From contig JANQNV010000277.1 in assembly GCA_028279425.1 (NCBI GenBank), positions 1-63,034 on the forward strand: a DNA stretch of 63,034 nt. The letters are read 5' to 3'. Both the position numbers and the translations under genes were made by a program. Positions 1 to 12,324 of this stretch are shown here, piece after piece; the first letter of the stretch is position 1, and each line of letters starts with the position of its first letter. Origin of the DNA: Longimicrobiales bacterium (GTDB lineage Bacteria; Gemmatimonadota; Gemmatimonadetes; Longimicrobiales; Gaopeijiaceae). The notes below the pieces were generated by a model, which saw only the letters and a list, made by a program, of their open reading frames with translations, made no database searches and was not told where the DNA came from.

Positions 1-2
1 CT

Positions 3-97
3 CCTTGCCGTAGCTATCGCTACGCCGCGTCGTTCCGCCTCGCCCCCGCGGCGCCTCCGCACCCTCGGCGGTCACCAGACTTTGGCGACACTACACT
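3..97. repeat. Left copy of 95-bp terminal inverted repeat
   Basis: Bases 3-97 are the exact reverse complement of 62940-63034; the match stops at base 98. It lies about 10 bp beyond the stop of the META lipoprotein gene. It contains a small hairpin of 6-bp arms (CGTAGC/GCTACG) around a 4-base loop and a GGCGCC core. Relative to the upstream gene, both copies run in the same direction. The most likely explanation is a dispersed repeat at which the assembly stopped. No transposase is next to it. Confidence 0.95.
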
Positions 98-106
98 GGA
101 AGGACG

Positions 107-544
107 TCAGCCGCCGACGCGAAAGCGGAGACGAGACCGCCCGTCGATCATCAGGTCGAGTTGGCCCCCGTCGATCCGATACCCGTCGGCGTTGTGCATG
201 ATGTCGAGAACCCGCGCCTCGAGCGCGTTTCCGTCGTCATCCGGACACGCCCTACGGGTCGTGACGAGGGGTCCGAAGGTGACCGTCGTGCCGCCGGCGC
301 GATACGGTCCCGTGAACCCGTTGCAGCCGGCGAAGCCTTCTACTCGACCCTCCGTGGGGTTCACACGGAACCACGGGGCCCGGTCCCCAAGGTCGACCCC
401 GTCACCGTCGATCGAGCGAAGCGTCCACGTGGTGTTTTCGAGATAGTCGCCCGAGCCGCCGGGAGCAGGCGGGCCGCCGCACCCCGTCGACAGGAGGGCG
501 GCGGCCACCAAACCAGCCAGTCCGAAACGGCGCACCGGAATCAT
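107..544 (-). CDS. META-domain (HslJ-like) lipoprotein
   Basis: A 145-aa secreted lipoprotein. The N-terminus is a signal peptide ending in a lipobox (LLSTGC), so it should be anchored in the membrane by an acylated Cys. The rest is a single META (DUF306) domain: an NTTWTLRSIDG start, the GCNGFTGPY core and a conserved ACPD segment near residue 100. META proteins such as E. coli HslJ are small outer-membrane or secreted proteins linked to stress and novobiocin resistance; the exact role is unknown. It begins 4 bp after the actF stop, so it is probably the last gene of the act operon. Whether it works with the complex is open. Confidence 0.85.
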   Translation of the reverse strand: MIPVRRFGLAGLVAAALLSTGCGGPPAPGGSGDYLENTTWTLRSIDGDGVDLGDRAPWFRVNPTEGRVEGFAGCNGFTGPYRAGGTTVTFGPLVTTRRACPDDDGNALEARVLDIMHNADGYRIDGGQLDLMIDGRSRLRFRVGG

Positions 545-548
545 TCCG

Positions 549-1850
<1,302 letters not shown>

Positions 1851-1853
1851 CGC

Positions 1854-2501
1854 TCAACCCTCTCCGTTGGCTTGGTCGCCCGGGGTGTTACCCTGGGAGG
1901 TGTTGTAGTCCTGCTGCAGCTGCCGCACGTAGTTCACGATGTTCCAGCGATCGAAGTGGGTGACCTGATGACCATACGCGGGCATGGACGCCCGGCCGAC
2001 CCGGATCATTCCATAGATGTATCCGTCCGGGTACGCCTGCACCGTTTCCATGGCGAGGTTGAAGGCGGCGAGGGCAGGCCACTTCTCGAGGATGTACGCC
2101 TCGGCTCCCAGCCCGGCCGCACCGTGGCAGACCGCGCAGTACCGGTTGAAGAGCTCCTCGCCCCGCTCGAGCGACTGCGCATCGGAGGGCACCGGATTCT
2201 CGAGCCCGGCGAGCAGTTCGTTGGCCGGGTTGGAGGTCTGAGCCTGGGTGAAGTCCGGCACGATGTAATCCTGCTCCTCCGGCGTGCCGAGATTCACCGA
2301 GTTGCGATCCGCCGGGAAATTGCCCGAAGAGAACGACACGGCGCCTTCCGCCGGCAGACGCGTGTTCTCGTACGGATCGAACGACGGCTGGTCGCGCATC
2401 GACCGACCGAAGATCGAGACCATCGCGTCGTCGAGGGTATTGCAGGCGGTCGTCGACGTCAGAAGGACCGCAACCAAGCCGAGCCGCATCAGATTACGCA
2501 T
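1854..2501 (-). CDS. actE: Alternative Complex III subunit ActE (monohaem cytochrome c lipoprotein)
   Basis: About 215 aa. The chosen start (ATG 2501-2499) begins MRNLMRLGLVAVLL and gives a lipoprotein signal peptide ending TTAC; a longer frame to 2618 has an Arg/Ser-rich, non-signal extension and is not favoured. One haem c site, CAVCH, follows at about residue 100, with a likely axial Met in ASMPAYG. ActE carries a single haem on the periplasmic side of the complex. The start overlaps the actD stop by 8 bp (ATGCGTAA), which indicates translational coupling. A second ATG at 2489 is also possible. Confidence 0.92.
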   Translation of the reverse strand: MRNLMRLGLVAVLLTSTTACNTLDDAMVSIFGRSMRDQPSFDPYENTRLPAEGAVSFSSGNFPADRNSVNLGTPEEQDYIVPDFTQAQTSNPANELLAGLENPVPSDAQSLERGEELFNRYCAVCHGAAGLGAEAYILEKWPALAAFNLAMETVQAYPDGYIYGMIRVGRASMPAYGHQVTHFDRWNIVNYVRQLQQDYNTSQGNTPGDQANGEG

Positions 2502-3003
2502 CGGAACCCTCCCGGAGCTCGACCGGCTGGTACTTCTCGAGGATCTCCCGTACCTCCGCCGACCGCTGGTCGGCCCGCACCGCGATCCCGTACCGCCCTG
2601 AGGTGAACTCCGGGTCATAGATGACGGTGGGCACAGGGTTGGGCAGTCGGCTGAGGATGAACAGACCGACCACCGTCGACAACGCTCCGAAGAGAATCGT
2701 CAACTCGAAGGCCGGAATGACGTAGGCGGGGATCGACAGGACCGGCTTCCCACCCGTGATGAGCGGCCAATCCATCGAGGCGAACGAAGGAAAGGCGAAT
2801 CCCGTAGCGGTGCCCGTGAGCGCACCGACCAACGTGAACACACGCACGGGACTTTGGTCGTAGCCCATGGCGTGCTCGATATGGTGGTCGGGATACGAGC
2901 AATACGCCGTCATGTCGTCCGAGAAGCCGGCCTTGCGGAGCTCCCCGATGGCGTCGATGCAGTCGTCGAGATAGTCGAACGAAGCGAGAAGAGAGTTGCT
3001 CAT
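2494..3003 (-). CDS. actD: Alternative Complex III subunit ActD (DUF3341)
   Basis: A 169-aa protein of the DUF3341 family: a soluble N-terminal part with a DYLDDCIDAIGELRKAGF segment, then two hydrophobic helices around residues 75-130. ActD is a membrane-attached accessory subunit of Alternative Complex III without cofactors. It starts 2 bp after the actC stop and overlaps actE at its end. Length and position fit the family. Confidence 0.92.
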   Translation of the reverse strand: MSNSLLASFDYLDDCIDAIGELRKAGFSDDMTAYCSYPDHHIEHAMGYDQSPVRVFTLVGALTGTATGFAFPSFASMDWPLITGGKPVLSIPAYVIPAFELTILFGALSTVVGLFILSRLPNPVPTVIYDPEFTSGRYGIAVRADQRSAEVREILEKYQPVELREGSDA

Positions 3004-3005
3004 CG

Positions 3006-4382
<1,377 letters not shown>

Positions 4383-4389
4383 AGTCGAC

Positions 4390-7300
4390 TCAGTGCGCGG
4401 CCGAGGCCACTTCGTGGAATGTGACCTTCTTCATGTAGTTCACACCGGGCTGGGTATTGATGAGCGCGTCGAGCACGCGGTACGTCCGCTCGTTCTCGAC
4501 CAGCTGCGAAACACGCGACTGCGGATCCCGCAGGTCGCCGAAGACCATGGCCTCGGCGGGGCAACTCGCCTGACATGCGGTGACGATCTCGCCGTCCCGA
4601 ACGGCCCGCCCTTCGAGCACTGCTTTGTTCTGGGAGTCCCGGATCCTCTGAACGCAGAACGAGCACTTCTCCATGACCCCATTCTGGCGAACCGTCACAT
4701 CGGGGTTGAAGGCCCAGTTCATCGGCTCCGGGACATCGGTGTAGGTGTACCAGTTGAAGACGCGCACCTTGTACGGGCAGTTGTTGGCGCAATACCGCGT
4801 GCCCACGCAGCGATTGTAGATCTGGCCGTTGAGGCCGTCCGGCGTGTGGTATGCCGCGAAAACCGGGCAGACCGGCTCGCACGGCGCGTTGCCACAGTGC
4901 TGGCACATCATGGGTAGGTGCCGCACGTCGACCGGACCCGCATGGTGCGCGTCGACGATCTCGTAGTAGCGCTCGACCCGAATCCAGGCGAGGTCGCGGC
5001 CCATCGCCAGCTCGTCTTCACCGACCCAGGGCACGTTGTTTTCGGACTGACAAGCCACCACGCACGCCGAGCACCCCGTGCACTTGTCGAGATCGATCGC
5101 CATGCCCCACCGGGGCGTCTCCTCCGGGTTGGCATAGTCGCCGTACTGGGCACCGGGCAGGGGATACGCCGTCGGCTCGCCCTCGGTCTCGACCGGGACG
5201 AAACCTCCCATGAGCTGCATCTCCGACAGCCCGTGCTCGTCTTGTCCGTATCCCTCGCCAGCCTCGCCGTAGTCGCCCTCTTCGTGGCCGAGGTCGGCGA
5301 GTGCGATCGCAGGGGCGATGTTGCGATCATGCTGCGTGTCCGCGCCTTCGATCGTAGCGAGCTTGTAGCGCTCGCCGGTCGGCGTAAGCGATACACGCGT
5401 GGACAGGTGGACGAGCGCACCGGACGGCTGCTCCGCGACGGCGGGCAGAAGCTCCAGGGCATTCACCCCTCGGCCCGTACCGTACCGACCGGCGACCGTG
5501 CGCCCCGCACCCAACGCCAGCCCGACGGTGCCCTCGCGGATCCCGGGGTAGGTCCAGACCGGCACTTCGAGCGACCCGTGGGGCGAAGCCACCTGTACCA
5601 CATCACCGTTGCGAACCCCCAGGCGATCGGCGGCATCCGGATGCACCTCGATCCACGAATGCCATGCGATCTTCGAAACCGGGTCGGGGAGCTCGAGCAT
5701 CCAGGGCCGCGACGCGAACTTGCCGTCCCCGAACCGTGACGAGGGATACACGACGAGCGCGAACTCACCGTCGCCGTCGAGGGCGGGCACGTCGAACGAC
5801 AGGGCGACGTCGGGCTCGCGCAGGGTCACGGCCGCGTCGTCGGCAGTGGTGGGCACCGTCACCGACCCCTTCTTCAGGACCGACTGCCACCACATCTCGA
5901 AATCGTCACCCGTGTCGGCGAGAGCGTGCAGTTCTTGCCAGCGCGCAACGAGGTGGTCGAACACGGTGGCCGGCCCGAAGGCACGTCCGATGCGGGCCCC
6001 GACGGAAAGGAGAACGTCTCCGGTCTGCTTCGCGTCGAAGTGTGGTACCGGCTGCATGGCGGGCTGCTGAACCGCATACACGCCGGGCAGCGGATTGGAA
6101 TCGCCCCACGCCTCGAGGAAGAAGCGATCCGGAAGGATGAGGTCGGCGAGCGCCGCGGTTTCGTCCGGCTCCGTGGCGAACGACACCTTGAAGGGGACCT
6201 GCGCGAAGGCCTCGGCAAAGCCCGAGGACGCCGGAAGGGAGAAGGCGGGGTTGGTGTCGTGCACGAGGACGACATCGACGTTACCTCCTGCCATCGACGC
6301 GATCGCCGACTCCATCTCGCCATACGCCGGGGCCCCCATGCTGGCCCGGAACGGTGAGAGGTGCATGGTGGATCCGACGTTACCGCCGACCGCATTGAGG
6401 ACGTGAACGGCGAGGTGGGCCGCGGTCGCGTTCCGGTGGTGACCCGCCACGCCCGGTCCGAGCGCCAGGGAGGGCCCGGCAGCGAAACGAGCCGCCAGGT
6501 CGCGCAGCGTCTCTTCTTCGATCCCCGCGGCCGCAGCTGCGGTCGCCGGATCGTAGGAGGCGAGCAGGTCGGCGTACGGACCCGCATCTGCGCCGCCTGC
6601 CACGAGAACCGCGGCCATCCCGAGCGCGACAGCCGTCTCGGCGCCCGGATCGACCGGCACCCATTCGTCCGCATTCTGCCCGGTGAGCGAGAGGCGCGGT
6701 CCGACGAACACGAACTGGCCCTTTTCGCCGTGATCTTCCCCACTCATCCGCGCGAACCCGCGCGCGAGCGTTCCGGGCGCCAGCCACGTCTCGAGGAAGT
6801 CCGCGCCGAAAGAGATCAGGAAGTCGGCCGGCTCGATGTCGTAGTGCGGGATGACGTCTCTACCGAAGGCGATCCGCGTCGCCTCGCGAAGCGGGGCCAG
6901 GGAGAGCCCGTCGTGCCGCACCCGGCTACCACCGACCGCCGACACGAACCCGTCCATGACATCGGAGAGGGTCGGGCCCGCATGGCCATTCAGCAGGAGG
7001 ACATTTCCGCCCGCGCCCTGCAGACGCTCCGCGAGGAGAGCCTCGGCCTCGTCCCAAGAGATATCTTCGAGCGCACCGTTGCGACGCACCTTCGGCCCCG
7101 TGAACCGGTCGGGGTGATAGAGTCCCTGAACGGCGGAATGGCAGTGTGTCGCGAGAGCGCCCTGCGACGCGTCGTGGTTCGGGTTGCCCTCCACCTTGAC
7201 GACGCGCCCTTCCCGGGTCCGCACACGAAGTCCATATCCGCTCGCGCACTCACCGGATACGGTCGTGTACCACGTCGCCACTCCGGGCGTGATGTCCTCG

Positions 7301-7422
7301 GGGGGGACGACATACGGGAGAAGGGTTTCGGCGGTCTGGGTGGAGCAACCGGTGAGCCCGGCCGACGCTCCACCGACTCCGAGGACCTTGAGAAAGTCCC
7401 GACGCTTGATGCCTTCAGTCAT
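4390..7422 (-). CDS. actB: Alternative Complex III subunit ActB (molybdopterin-like plus iron-sulfur fusion)
   Basis: A 1010-aa fusion. The N-terminus has a twin-arginine motif (RRDFLK) and a lipobox-like LTGC, so the folded protein is probably exported by Tat. Residues about 40-720 resemble molybdopterin oxidoreductases; ActB of known complexes holds no molybdenum. Residues about 755-960 form the ferredoxin-like part with Cys clusters CTGCSACVVAC, CQHCGNAPCEPVC, CVGTRYCANNC and CSFCVQRI...CQASC, which suit three [4Fe-4S] and one [3Fe-4S] clusters. These pass electrons from quinol towards the haems of ActA. It lies 21 bp downstream of actA. Confidence 0.95.
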   Translation of the reverse strand: MTEGIKRRDFLKVLGVGGASAGLTGCSTQTAETLLPYVVPPEDITPGVATWYTTVSGECASGYGLRVRTREGRVVKVEGNPNHDASQGALATHCHSAVQGLYHPDRFTGPKVRRNGALEDISWDEAEALLAERLQGAGGNVLLLNGHAGPTLSDVMDGFVSAVGGSRVRHDGLSLAPLREATRIAFGRDVIPHYDIEPADFLISFGADFLETWLAPGTLARGFARMSGEDHGEKGQFVFVGPRLSLTGQNADEWVPVDPGAETAVALGMAAVLVAGGADAGPYADLLASYDPATAAAAAGIEEETLRDLAARFAAGPSLALGPGVAGHHRNATAAHLAVHVLNAVGGNVGSTMHLSPFRASMGAPAYGEMESAIASMAGGNVDVVLVHDTNPAFSLPASSGFAEAFAQVPFKVSFATEPDETAALADLILPDRFFLEAWGDSNPLPGVYAVQQPAMQPVPHFDAKQTGDVLLSVGARIGRAFGPATVFDHLVARWQELHALADTGDDFEMWWQSVLKKGSVTVPTTADDAAVTLREPDVALSFDVPALDGDGEFALVVYPSSRFGDGKFASRPWMLELPDPVSKIAWHSWIEVHPDAADRLGVRNGDVVQVASPHGSLEVPVWTYPGIREGTVGLALGAGRTVAGRYGTGRGVNALELLPAVAEQPSGALVHLSTRVSLTPTGERYKLATIEGADTQHDRNIAPAIALADLGHEEGDYGEAGEGYGQDEHGLSEMQLMGGFVPVETEGEPTAYPLPGAQYGDYANPEETPRWGMAIDLDKCTGCSACVVACQSENNVPWVGEDELAMGRDLAWIRVERYYEIVDAHHAGPVDVRHLPMMCQHCGNAPCEPVCPVFAAYHTPDGLNGQIYNRCVGTRYCANNCPYKVRVFNWYTYTDVPEPMNWAFNPDVTVRQNGVMEKCSFCVQRIRDSQNKAVLEGRAVRDGEIVTACQASCPAEAMVFGDLRDPQSRVSQLVENERTYRVLDALINTQPGVNYMKKVTFHEVASAAH

Positions 7423-7443
7423 GGATAGTCGCGTCCTGGCGGA

Positions 7444-8001
7444 TCAGTAGTGACAGACGGTGCAATCGCGATTTACGTCCTGCTCCACGTGGCAGCTGAT
7501 GCACCACCCCATCTTTCCCTTCCCCCACGCCTCGTCGGGCTCGACGAGGACGCCCATCTCCTGCACCTGGCCGTGACACTGCTGACAGGCGAGGCCCGCA
7601 TTGATGTGCCGCATGTGGGGGAAGTGCACGTGGTCGGCCACCTTGTGGATCCGGACCCACGGAATGCTCTCGCCTGCGTCGTAGTACTCCCGGATCTTCG
7701 CCACTTCCTGGGGCTGCTGGGCGCCCGGGATCATCGTGTGGCAGCCCATGCAGGTCGAAACCGGCGGGATACCGGCATCGACCGAGCGCTCGGCCGAGAA
7801 GTGGCAGTACTGACAGTCGATCTGGTAGGTGCCCGCGTGGGTGTTGTGCGGGAACTGGATCGGCTGGGGGTTGGGGGCCTGAGCGACGGGTGCGGCAGGA
7901 GCCGCCTCGCTGGTCGCTGCGGGGTCCTGCGCCGAGACGAAGGCCAGTGTGCCCGCGGTCGCTACTAAAGCGACGGCGCCAAGAATCCATTGCCTCTGCA
8001 T
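7444..8001 (-). CDS. actA: Alternative Complex III subunit ActA (pentahaem cytochrome c)
   Basis: About 185 aa from ATG 8001, chosen because MQRQWILGAVALVATAG gives a membrane anchor or signal; the longer frame to 8094 adds 31 basic residues of no known role. Five CxxCH haem motifs are visible in order: CQYCH, CMGCH, CQQCH, CISCH, CTVCH. This equals the five haems of ActA, the electron outlet of Alternative Complex III. It is the first gene of the act operon and diverges from moxR. Confidence 0.94.
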   Translation of the reverse strand: MQRQWILGAVALVATAGTLAFVSAQDPAATSEAAPAAPVAQAPNPQPIQFPHNTHAGTYQIDCQYCHFSAERSVDAGIPPVSTCMGCHTMIPGAQQPQEVAKIREYYDAGESIPWVRIHKVADHVHFPHMRHINAGLACQQCHGQVQEMGVLVEPDEAWGKGKMGWCISCHVEQDVNRDCTVCHY

Positions 8002-8243
8002 AAGCCGTGCACCGGTAAGACGAAATGACGTACTTCTTCTGACCTGAAAACTCCCGAACGCCCTACGAAAATCTACCGACGCGCCGGGTCGCAAAAAGAC
8101 CGAGCATTTTAGACGAGGCCCTATGGGGTGTCAACGAAATCAAAGCCGATTTCGGACCCTTCCAGCTTTGCCTGGTGTTATAGTGCCGCCCTTCGTAGGC
8201 GGACAGAACACCCCTACGCACGCCAAGTGTTCCGGTGGACCTC
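8002..8243. promoter_or_regulatory. Divergent intergenic region between actA and moxR
   Basis: About 240 bp that must hold both promoters. It is more AT-rich than its surroundings. A TATAGT hexamer at 8179-8184 is a reasonable -10 box for the moxR operon, but no good -35 box lies 16-18 bp upstream. I could not pick a clear promoter for actA, and I see no further gene. Confidence 0.3.
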
Positions 8244-9227
8244 ATGGAGTCGATGACGGACTCTCCCGCTGCGGCCGAAATCCAGCCTCGACTCCGCCAA
8301 CTCGACCGGCTGGTCGACGCGGTGGAAACCGTCTTTCACGGCAAGACCCGCGTCGTGCGGCTGGCGCTCGCCGCCCTCCTGGCCCGAGGTCACATCTTGT
8401 TCGAGGATGTTCCGGGAGTCGGTAAGACGACGCTCGCGCACGCCCTCGCCCACGCGCTCGGGCTCACGTTTCGGCGAGTGCAGTTCACCTCCGACCTCCT
8501 GCCGTCCGACGTGCTCGGTGTCTCGATCTACAACCCGAGAACCAGCGAGTTCGAGATCCGCGAGGGTCCGGTCTTCACACAGGTGCTGCTCGCCGACGAG
8601 ATCAATCGGGCACCGCCCCGGACGCAGAGTGGTCTCCTCCAGGCGATGCAGGAAGGCACCGTCACGATCGACGACCGCACCTTTCCACTGCCGCGGCCGT
8701 TCCTGGTGCTCGCCACGCAGAACCCGCTCGAGCACTTCGGAACGTATCCGCTTCCGGAAAGCCAGCTCGACCGGTTCCTCATGCGTCTCACAATCGGGTA
8801 TCCGGACGCCGAGGCGGAGCGGCGGATACTGCTCGAATCGGGTGCGGGCGGGGCGCTGGAAGACCGGATTCGACCGGTGTTCGACGCCCCCGAGGTGGTG
8901 CGCCTGCAAAACGAGGTGGACGGGGTCCATGCCGACCCATCGATCGTCGACTACCTCATGCGAATCGTGGCGCGGACCCGCGAGTCCGCTGCCTTCAGCC
9001 TCGGAGTGAGCCCCCGGGGATCGGTAGCCCTGTTCCGGGCCTCCCGGGCCTTTGCCATGACCCGGGGTCGGAACTACCTCGTACCCGACGACGTGCGCGA
9101 TGTCGTGGTGCCTTGCCTGGCCCACCGCCTCCTGCCCTCCGGCATGACCGCCGCGACCCTCGACGCCCACGAACAGTCATCGGCGCTTCTGGGCGCGCTT
9201 CTCGACGAGGTGGAGGTCCCCGTTTGA
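8244..9227 (+). CDS. MoxR-family AAA+ ATPase
   Basis: A 327-aa AAA+ ATPase from ATG 8244 (a GTG at 8235 and an ATG at 8253 are also in frame). Visible motifs are Walker A (EDVPGVGKTTLAHA), Walker B (VLLADEINRAPPRTQ), sensor 1 (LATQNP) and the MoxR signature PLPESQLDRFLMRL. MoxR proteins act as ATP-driven chaperones, often with a DUF58 or VWA partner, which is exactly the next gene. It heads a coupled operon of five genes. Confidence 0.93.
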   Translation: MESMTDSPAAAEIQPRLRQLDRLVDAVETVFHGKTRVVRLALAALLARGHILFEDVPGVGKTTLAHALAHALGLTFRRVQFTSDLLPSDVLGVSIYNPRTSEFEIREGPVFTQVLLADEINRAPPRTQSGLLQAMQEGTVTIDDRTFPLPRPFLVLATQNPLEHFGTYPLPESQLDRFLMRLTIGYPDAEAERRILLESGAGGALEDRIRPVFDAPEVVRLQNEVDGVHADPSIVDYLMRIVARTRESAAFSLGVSPRGSVALFRASRAFAMTRGRNYLVPDDVRDVVVPCLAHRLLPSGMTAATLDAHEQSSALLGALLDEVEVPV

Positions 9228-10315
9228 CGCGATCGTCCGCGAGCACCCCACACGGCGTTCTCCGGGCGACTTTCGCGGCGATCCGGGCGTGGCGACGCCT
9301 TTCGTTCACCACCGCCGGGTGGATCTTCGTCCTCGGAGCGCTGGCGGTCGGCTTCGCGGCCGTGAATACCGGAAACAATCTGCTGTATCTACTTCTGGGA
9401 GCGATGCTCGGCGCCACGGCCGTGAGTGGCTGGGTGTCGGAACAGACGATCCGCAGAATCGAGGTCACCCGCCACGTGCCACGCGGAGCCACCGTGGGGC
9501 AGGAGGTGGTGATCGGATACACGGTCCACAACGGCAAGAGGCGTGGCACATCGTTGGCTCTGGAGCTGCGTGAAGAGGGCCTTCCGGGGACCGCCTTCAT
9601 CGCCCGACTCGGAGCGGGGCAGTCCGTCACCACCCGTTCGGGCAACACGTTCGTTCGACGGGGAGTCTATCCGCTGCAGGCCGTGACGCTCTCCACGACC
9701 TTCCCCTTCGGCTTCTTCAAGAAGGAACGTGACATCGCCCTGGCCGGAGAGTTGGTCATCTGGCCGCGCACCGACCGCCATGCGGGGGCCGTCCACCCCG
9801 GTGCCGGGCGGAATTCGTCGCATGGCTCGACCCGCTCGCGGAGGGCGGGCCCGCGGGGCGAGTTCCGGGGTTTGCGGGACTACCGATGGGGCGACGACGC
9901 CCGCGACATCCACTGGCGAAGCAGCGCGCGGCGTTCGACGCCGGTCGTGCGCGAGTACGACCGGGACGTGTCGGACACACTCTGGCTGTGCCTCGATCTC
10001 CGAGGCGAACCCGACGACCGTGCCGAAGAAGCCGTCGAAATCGCGGCTTCACTCGCCGCACGAGCATCGGCCGTCGGACGGCGTTTCGGTCTGGCCGCCG
10101 GTGACACGACGCTCCCACCGGCTACGGGCCGCGGCCACCTCGAGCGCGCGCTCGATCTACTCGCTCGTGTCGACTTCTCTCCGGACGCACGCCCTCCCGC
10201 TCCTCCCACCGGCCCACCCGGATCCGTGCTCATATCGGGTGTGGTGGCCGGGGGGCCCTGGGCCGACGTCTTCGCGCCACGTCCGCAGGGCGCCCCCGTG
10301 AAGGAGTCGGCGTGA
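9224..10315 (+). CDS. DUF58-domain membrane protein
   Basis: About 363 aa. I place the start at TTG 9224, which overlaps the moxR stop (TTGA) and has GGAGG 7 bp upstream; the open frame continues upstream only inside moxR. Two hydrophobic segments near residues 23-60 are followed by a beta-rich extracytoplasmic-like part and the DUF58 core (DYRWGDDARDIHW, then VVREYDRD). DUF58 proteins are standard partners of MoxR ATPases and often sit beside transglutaminase genes, as here. The biochemical role is not established. Confidence 0.88.
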   Translation: MTRSSASTPHGVLRATFAAIRAWRRLSFTTAGWIFVLGALAVGFAAVNTGNNLLYLLLGAMLGATAVSGWVSEQTIRRIEVTRHVPRGATVGQEVVIGYTVHNGKRRGTSLALELREEGLPGTAFIARLGAGQSVTTRSGNTFVRRGVYPLQAVTLSTTFPFGFFKKERDIALAGELVIWPRTDRHAGAVHPGAGRNSSHGSTRSRRAGPRGEFRGLRDYRWGDDARDIHWRSSARRSTPVVREYDRDVSDTLWLCLDLRGEPDDRAEEAVEIAASLAARASAVGRRFGLAAGDTTLPPATGRGHLERALDLLARVDFSPDARPPAPPTGPPGSVLISGVVAGGPWADVFAPRPQGAPVKESA

Positions 10316-12324
10316 AGGCGATCGCCCGAGCGCACCGACGGCTGGCCGTGACGATGGGTCTCGCGGGTCTCGCCGCGTTCGTGGTGGGCGCAGGCTTCGC
10401 GCCCATCTCGTCGACGCTGGCCATCGTCGCCCTCCTGCTCGCGATGTTCTGGCAGCCCGACGCCGCCCTGTCGGCCCGCCTCGAAAAGGTCTGGGGGCCG
10501 CTCGCCGTGGTGCTGGTGGTGCGGGCCGTGGCCTACGTGGTGATTCTGGACGGAGACGTGGTGATGCCCGTCGTCGACCTCCTGCTTCTTCTCCTGGCCG
10601 CCGAGTCGCTGCGCAGTCTCGACGCGCACAACGACGTTCGGATCTACGCCCTCTCCTTTGCGTTGCTCCTCGCGGCGACCGCATACCGGCCGGGACTCGT
10701 GTTCGCGCTGGCCTTCGTCACCTACGTCGTGTCGGCCTCGGTCGCCCTTCCGCTGGGCATCTTGCGGCGAAAGGCCGCTCGGTTCGGCGTCTCGGATCCG
10801 GGGTTCGATCGCGCCTTCCTCACCACCTCGGCCCGTCTCGCCACGGTGACGCTCTCCGTCGCGGCCATCGTGTTCGTGGCCTTCCCACGAGTTTCGCGGG
10901 GGTGGGCCGGGCGGGGCGAAACGCTCGCGACGTCCGTCGCCGGATTCTCGGACGCCATCTCGCTCGGGGAGCACGGCTCCACGATCTACTCGAACCCGGA
11001 AATCGTGCTTCGGGTCGAGTTTCCGGACGGGGTACCCAACAACCTCCTTTCGCTTCACTGGCGAGGTCGATCCTACGACCGCTTCGACGGCGTGCGATGG
11101 AGCCGCTCCGACGGGGTGCGACCCTCGACCGCCCCGGTGGAGTGGTATCGCGAGCGCTGGGGTGCGGAAACGCTGACGCAGCGTATCTACGGCGCCCCCC
11201 TCGACGTGCGCCTCCTGTTCGCCGTCCACCCGATGTTGTCGGTGGAGGCGGACTCCCGCATCCAGCCGATGTTCGACAACGTGGGCGACTTCTTCTACTG
11301 GGGTACGTCGACGCCCATCTACACGGCCCGCTCGGCCGCGCAGCCGCCCCCGGCGGACTCGCTGCGCGCTGCGAACGGCAGCTTCATGCCGGACCGCTCA
11401 CGGTATCTCCAGTTGCCGAGACTGCCCGACCGCATCGGTGCACTCGCCGACTCGCTCACACGCGGCCTCGACAACCGCTACGACAAGGTACGCGCGGTGG
11501 AAAGCTGGCTGCGCAGCGAGTTCGGCTACACGCGGGAACTCCCTCGCACCGCGGGCGAAACGAGTCTCGACCACTTCCTGTTCGAGCGCCGGGAGGGACA
11601 CTGCGAGTACTTCTCGAGCGCCATGGTCGTGCTCCTGCGTTCGGTGGGCATCTACGCTCGCAACGTCAACGGATTCCTCGGTGGTCGTTGGAACGACTTC
11701 GGCGGCTACCTCGCCGTTACCCAAAACGAGGCCCACTCGTGGGTGGAGGTCTGGTTTCCGGACTACGGATGGGTGCAGTTCGACCCGACGCCGGGGAGCA
11801 GCTCGAGCGGCGAAGCCCGTGCGGAGTGGCTCTGGCCCGGTCGCATTCTGCTCGACGGGCTCCAGCATCGCTGGAGCAAGTGGGTGCTCGACTACTCGTT
11901 CAACGACCAAGCCGATCTCGTCGACCGGCTCGGTGGTCTGCTCGACGGCTCGCGGCAGGATCGCGACGGTGATCCCGAGCCCGGGGTGTGGTGGCCGTGG
12001 GCCCTCGCCGGCATCAGCGTGCTGGGCGTCTTCTCCGCGCTCCACCTCCGCAGCACGACTCCGTCGCGGTCGCCAGCCAGCCGGGCGTACCTGAGGCTTC
12101 TGACGCGGGCTCGAAAGGCCGGCATCGTAGGCGACGGCTCGATCGGGCCACTGGCCCTGATCGATCGGATTCGGCGATCGGCTCCAGATGCGGCACTCCC
12201 TGCCACCCGACTCGTCGACCTGTATCTTCAGGCTCGGTTCGCCGGTCGTGTACTCTCCAGAGACGAGCTACGCGAACTGGATTCGGCACTCGCTGGAGCG
12301 CGTCGAGCGATGGAGGTGAGATGA
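10312..12324 (+). CDS. TgpA-like membrane transglutaminase (DUF3488 + transglutaminase + DUF4129-like)
   Basis: A 670-aa protein starting at GTG 10312, overlapping the previous stop by 4 bp. About six helices (residues 10-200) correspond to the DUF3488 part. A transglutaminase-like domain follows, with the catalytic triad visible as C431 (GHCEYFSS), H475 (EAHSWVEVW) and D491 (QFDPTPG). A further helix near residue 560 and a cytoplasmic tail end the protein. The best-known relative is P. aeruginosa TgpA, an essential periplasmic transglutaminase. The MoxR-DUF58-TgpA trio is a recurring cassette and may act on the cell envelope. Confidence 0.92.
   Translation: MKAIARAHRRLAVTMGLAGLAAFVVGAGFAPISSTLAIVALLLAMFWQPDAALSARLEKVWGPLAVVLVVRAVAYVVILDGDVVMPVVDLLLLLLAAESLRSLDAHNDVRIYALSFALLLAATAYRPGLVFALAFVTYVVSASVALPLGILRRKAARFGVSDPGFDRAFLTTSARLATVTLSVAAIVFVAFPRVSRGWAGRGETLATSVAGFSDAISLGEHGSTIYSNPEIVLRVEFPDGVPNNLLSLHWRGRSYDRFDGVRWSRSDGVRPSTAPVEWYRERWGAETLTQRIYGAPLDVRLLFAVHPMLSVEADSRIQPMFDNVGDFFYWGTSTPIYTARSAAQPPPADSLRAANGSFMPDRSRYLQLPRLPDRIGALADSLTRGLDNRYDKVRAVESWLRSEFGYTRELPRTAGETSLDHFLFERREGHCEYFSSAMVVLLRSVGIYARNVNGFLGGRWNDFGGYLAVTQNEAHSWVEVWFPDYGWVQFDPTPGSSSSGEARAEWLWPGRILLDGLQHRWSKWVLDYSFNDQADLVDRLGGLLDGSRQDRDGDPEPGVWWPWALAGISVLGVFSALHLRSTTPSRSPASRAYLRLLTRARKAGIVGDGSIGPLALIDRIRRSAPDAALPATRLVDLYLQARFAGRVLSRDELRELDSALAGARRAMEVR

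Noticed and set aside
9880..11229. 449-residue minus-strand frame opposite DUF58 and the transglutaminase
   Set aside because: Shadow frame rich in Arg, Gly and His with no family match.
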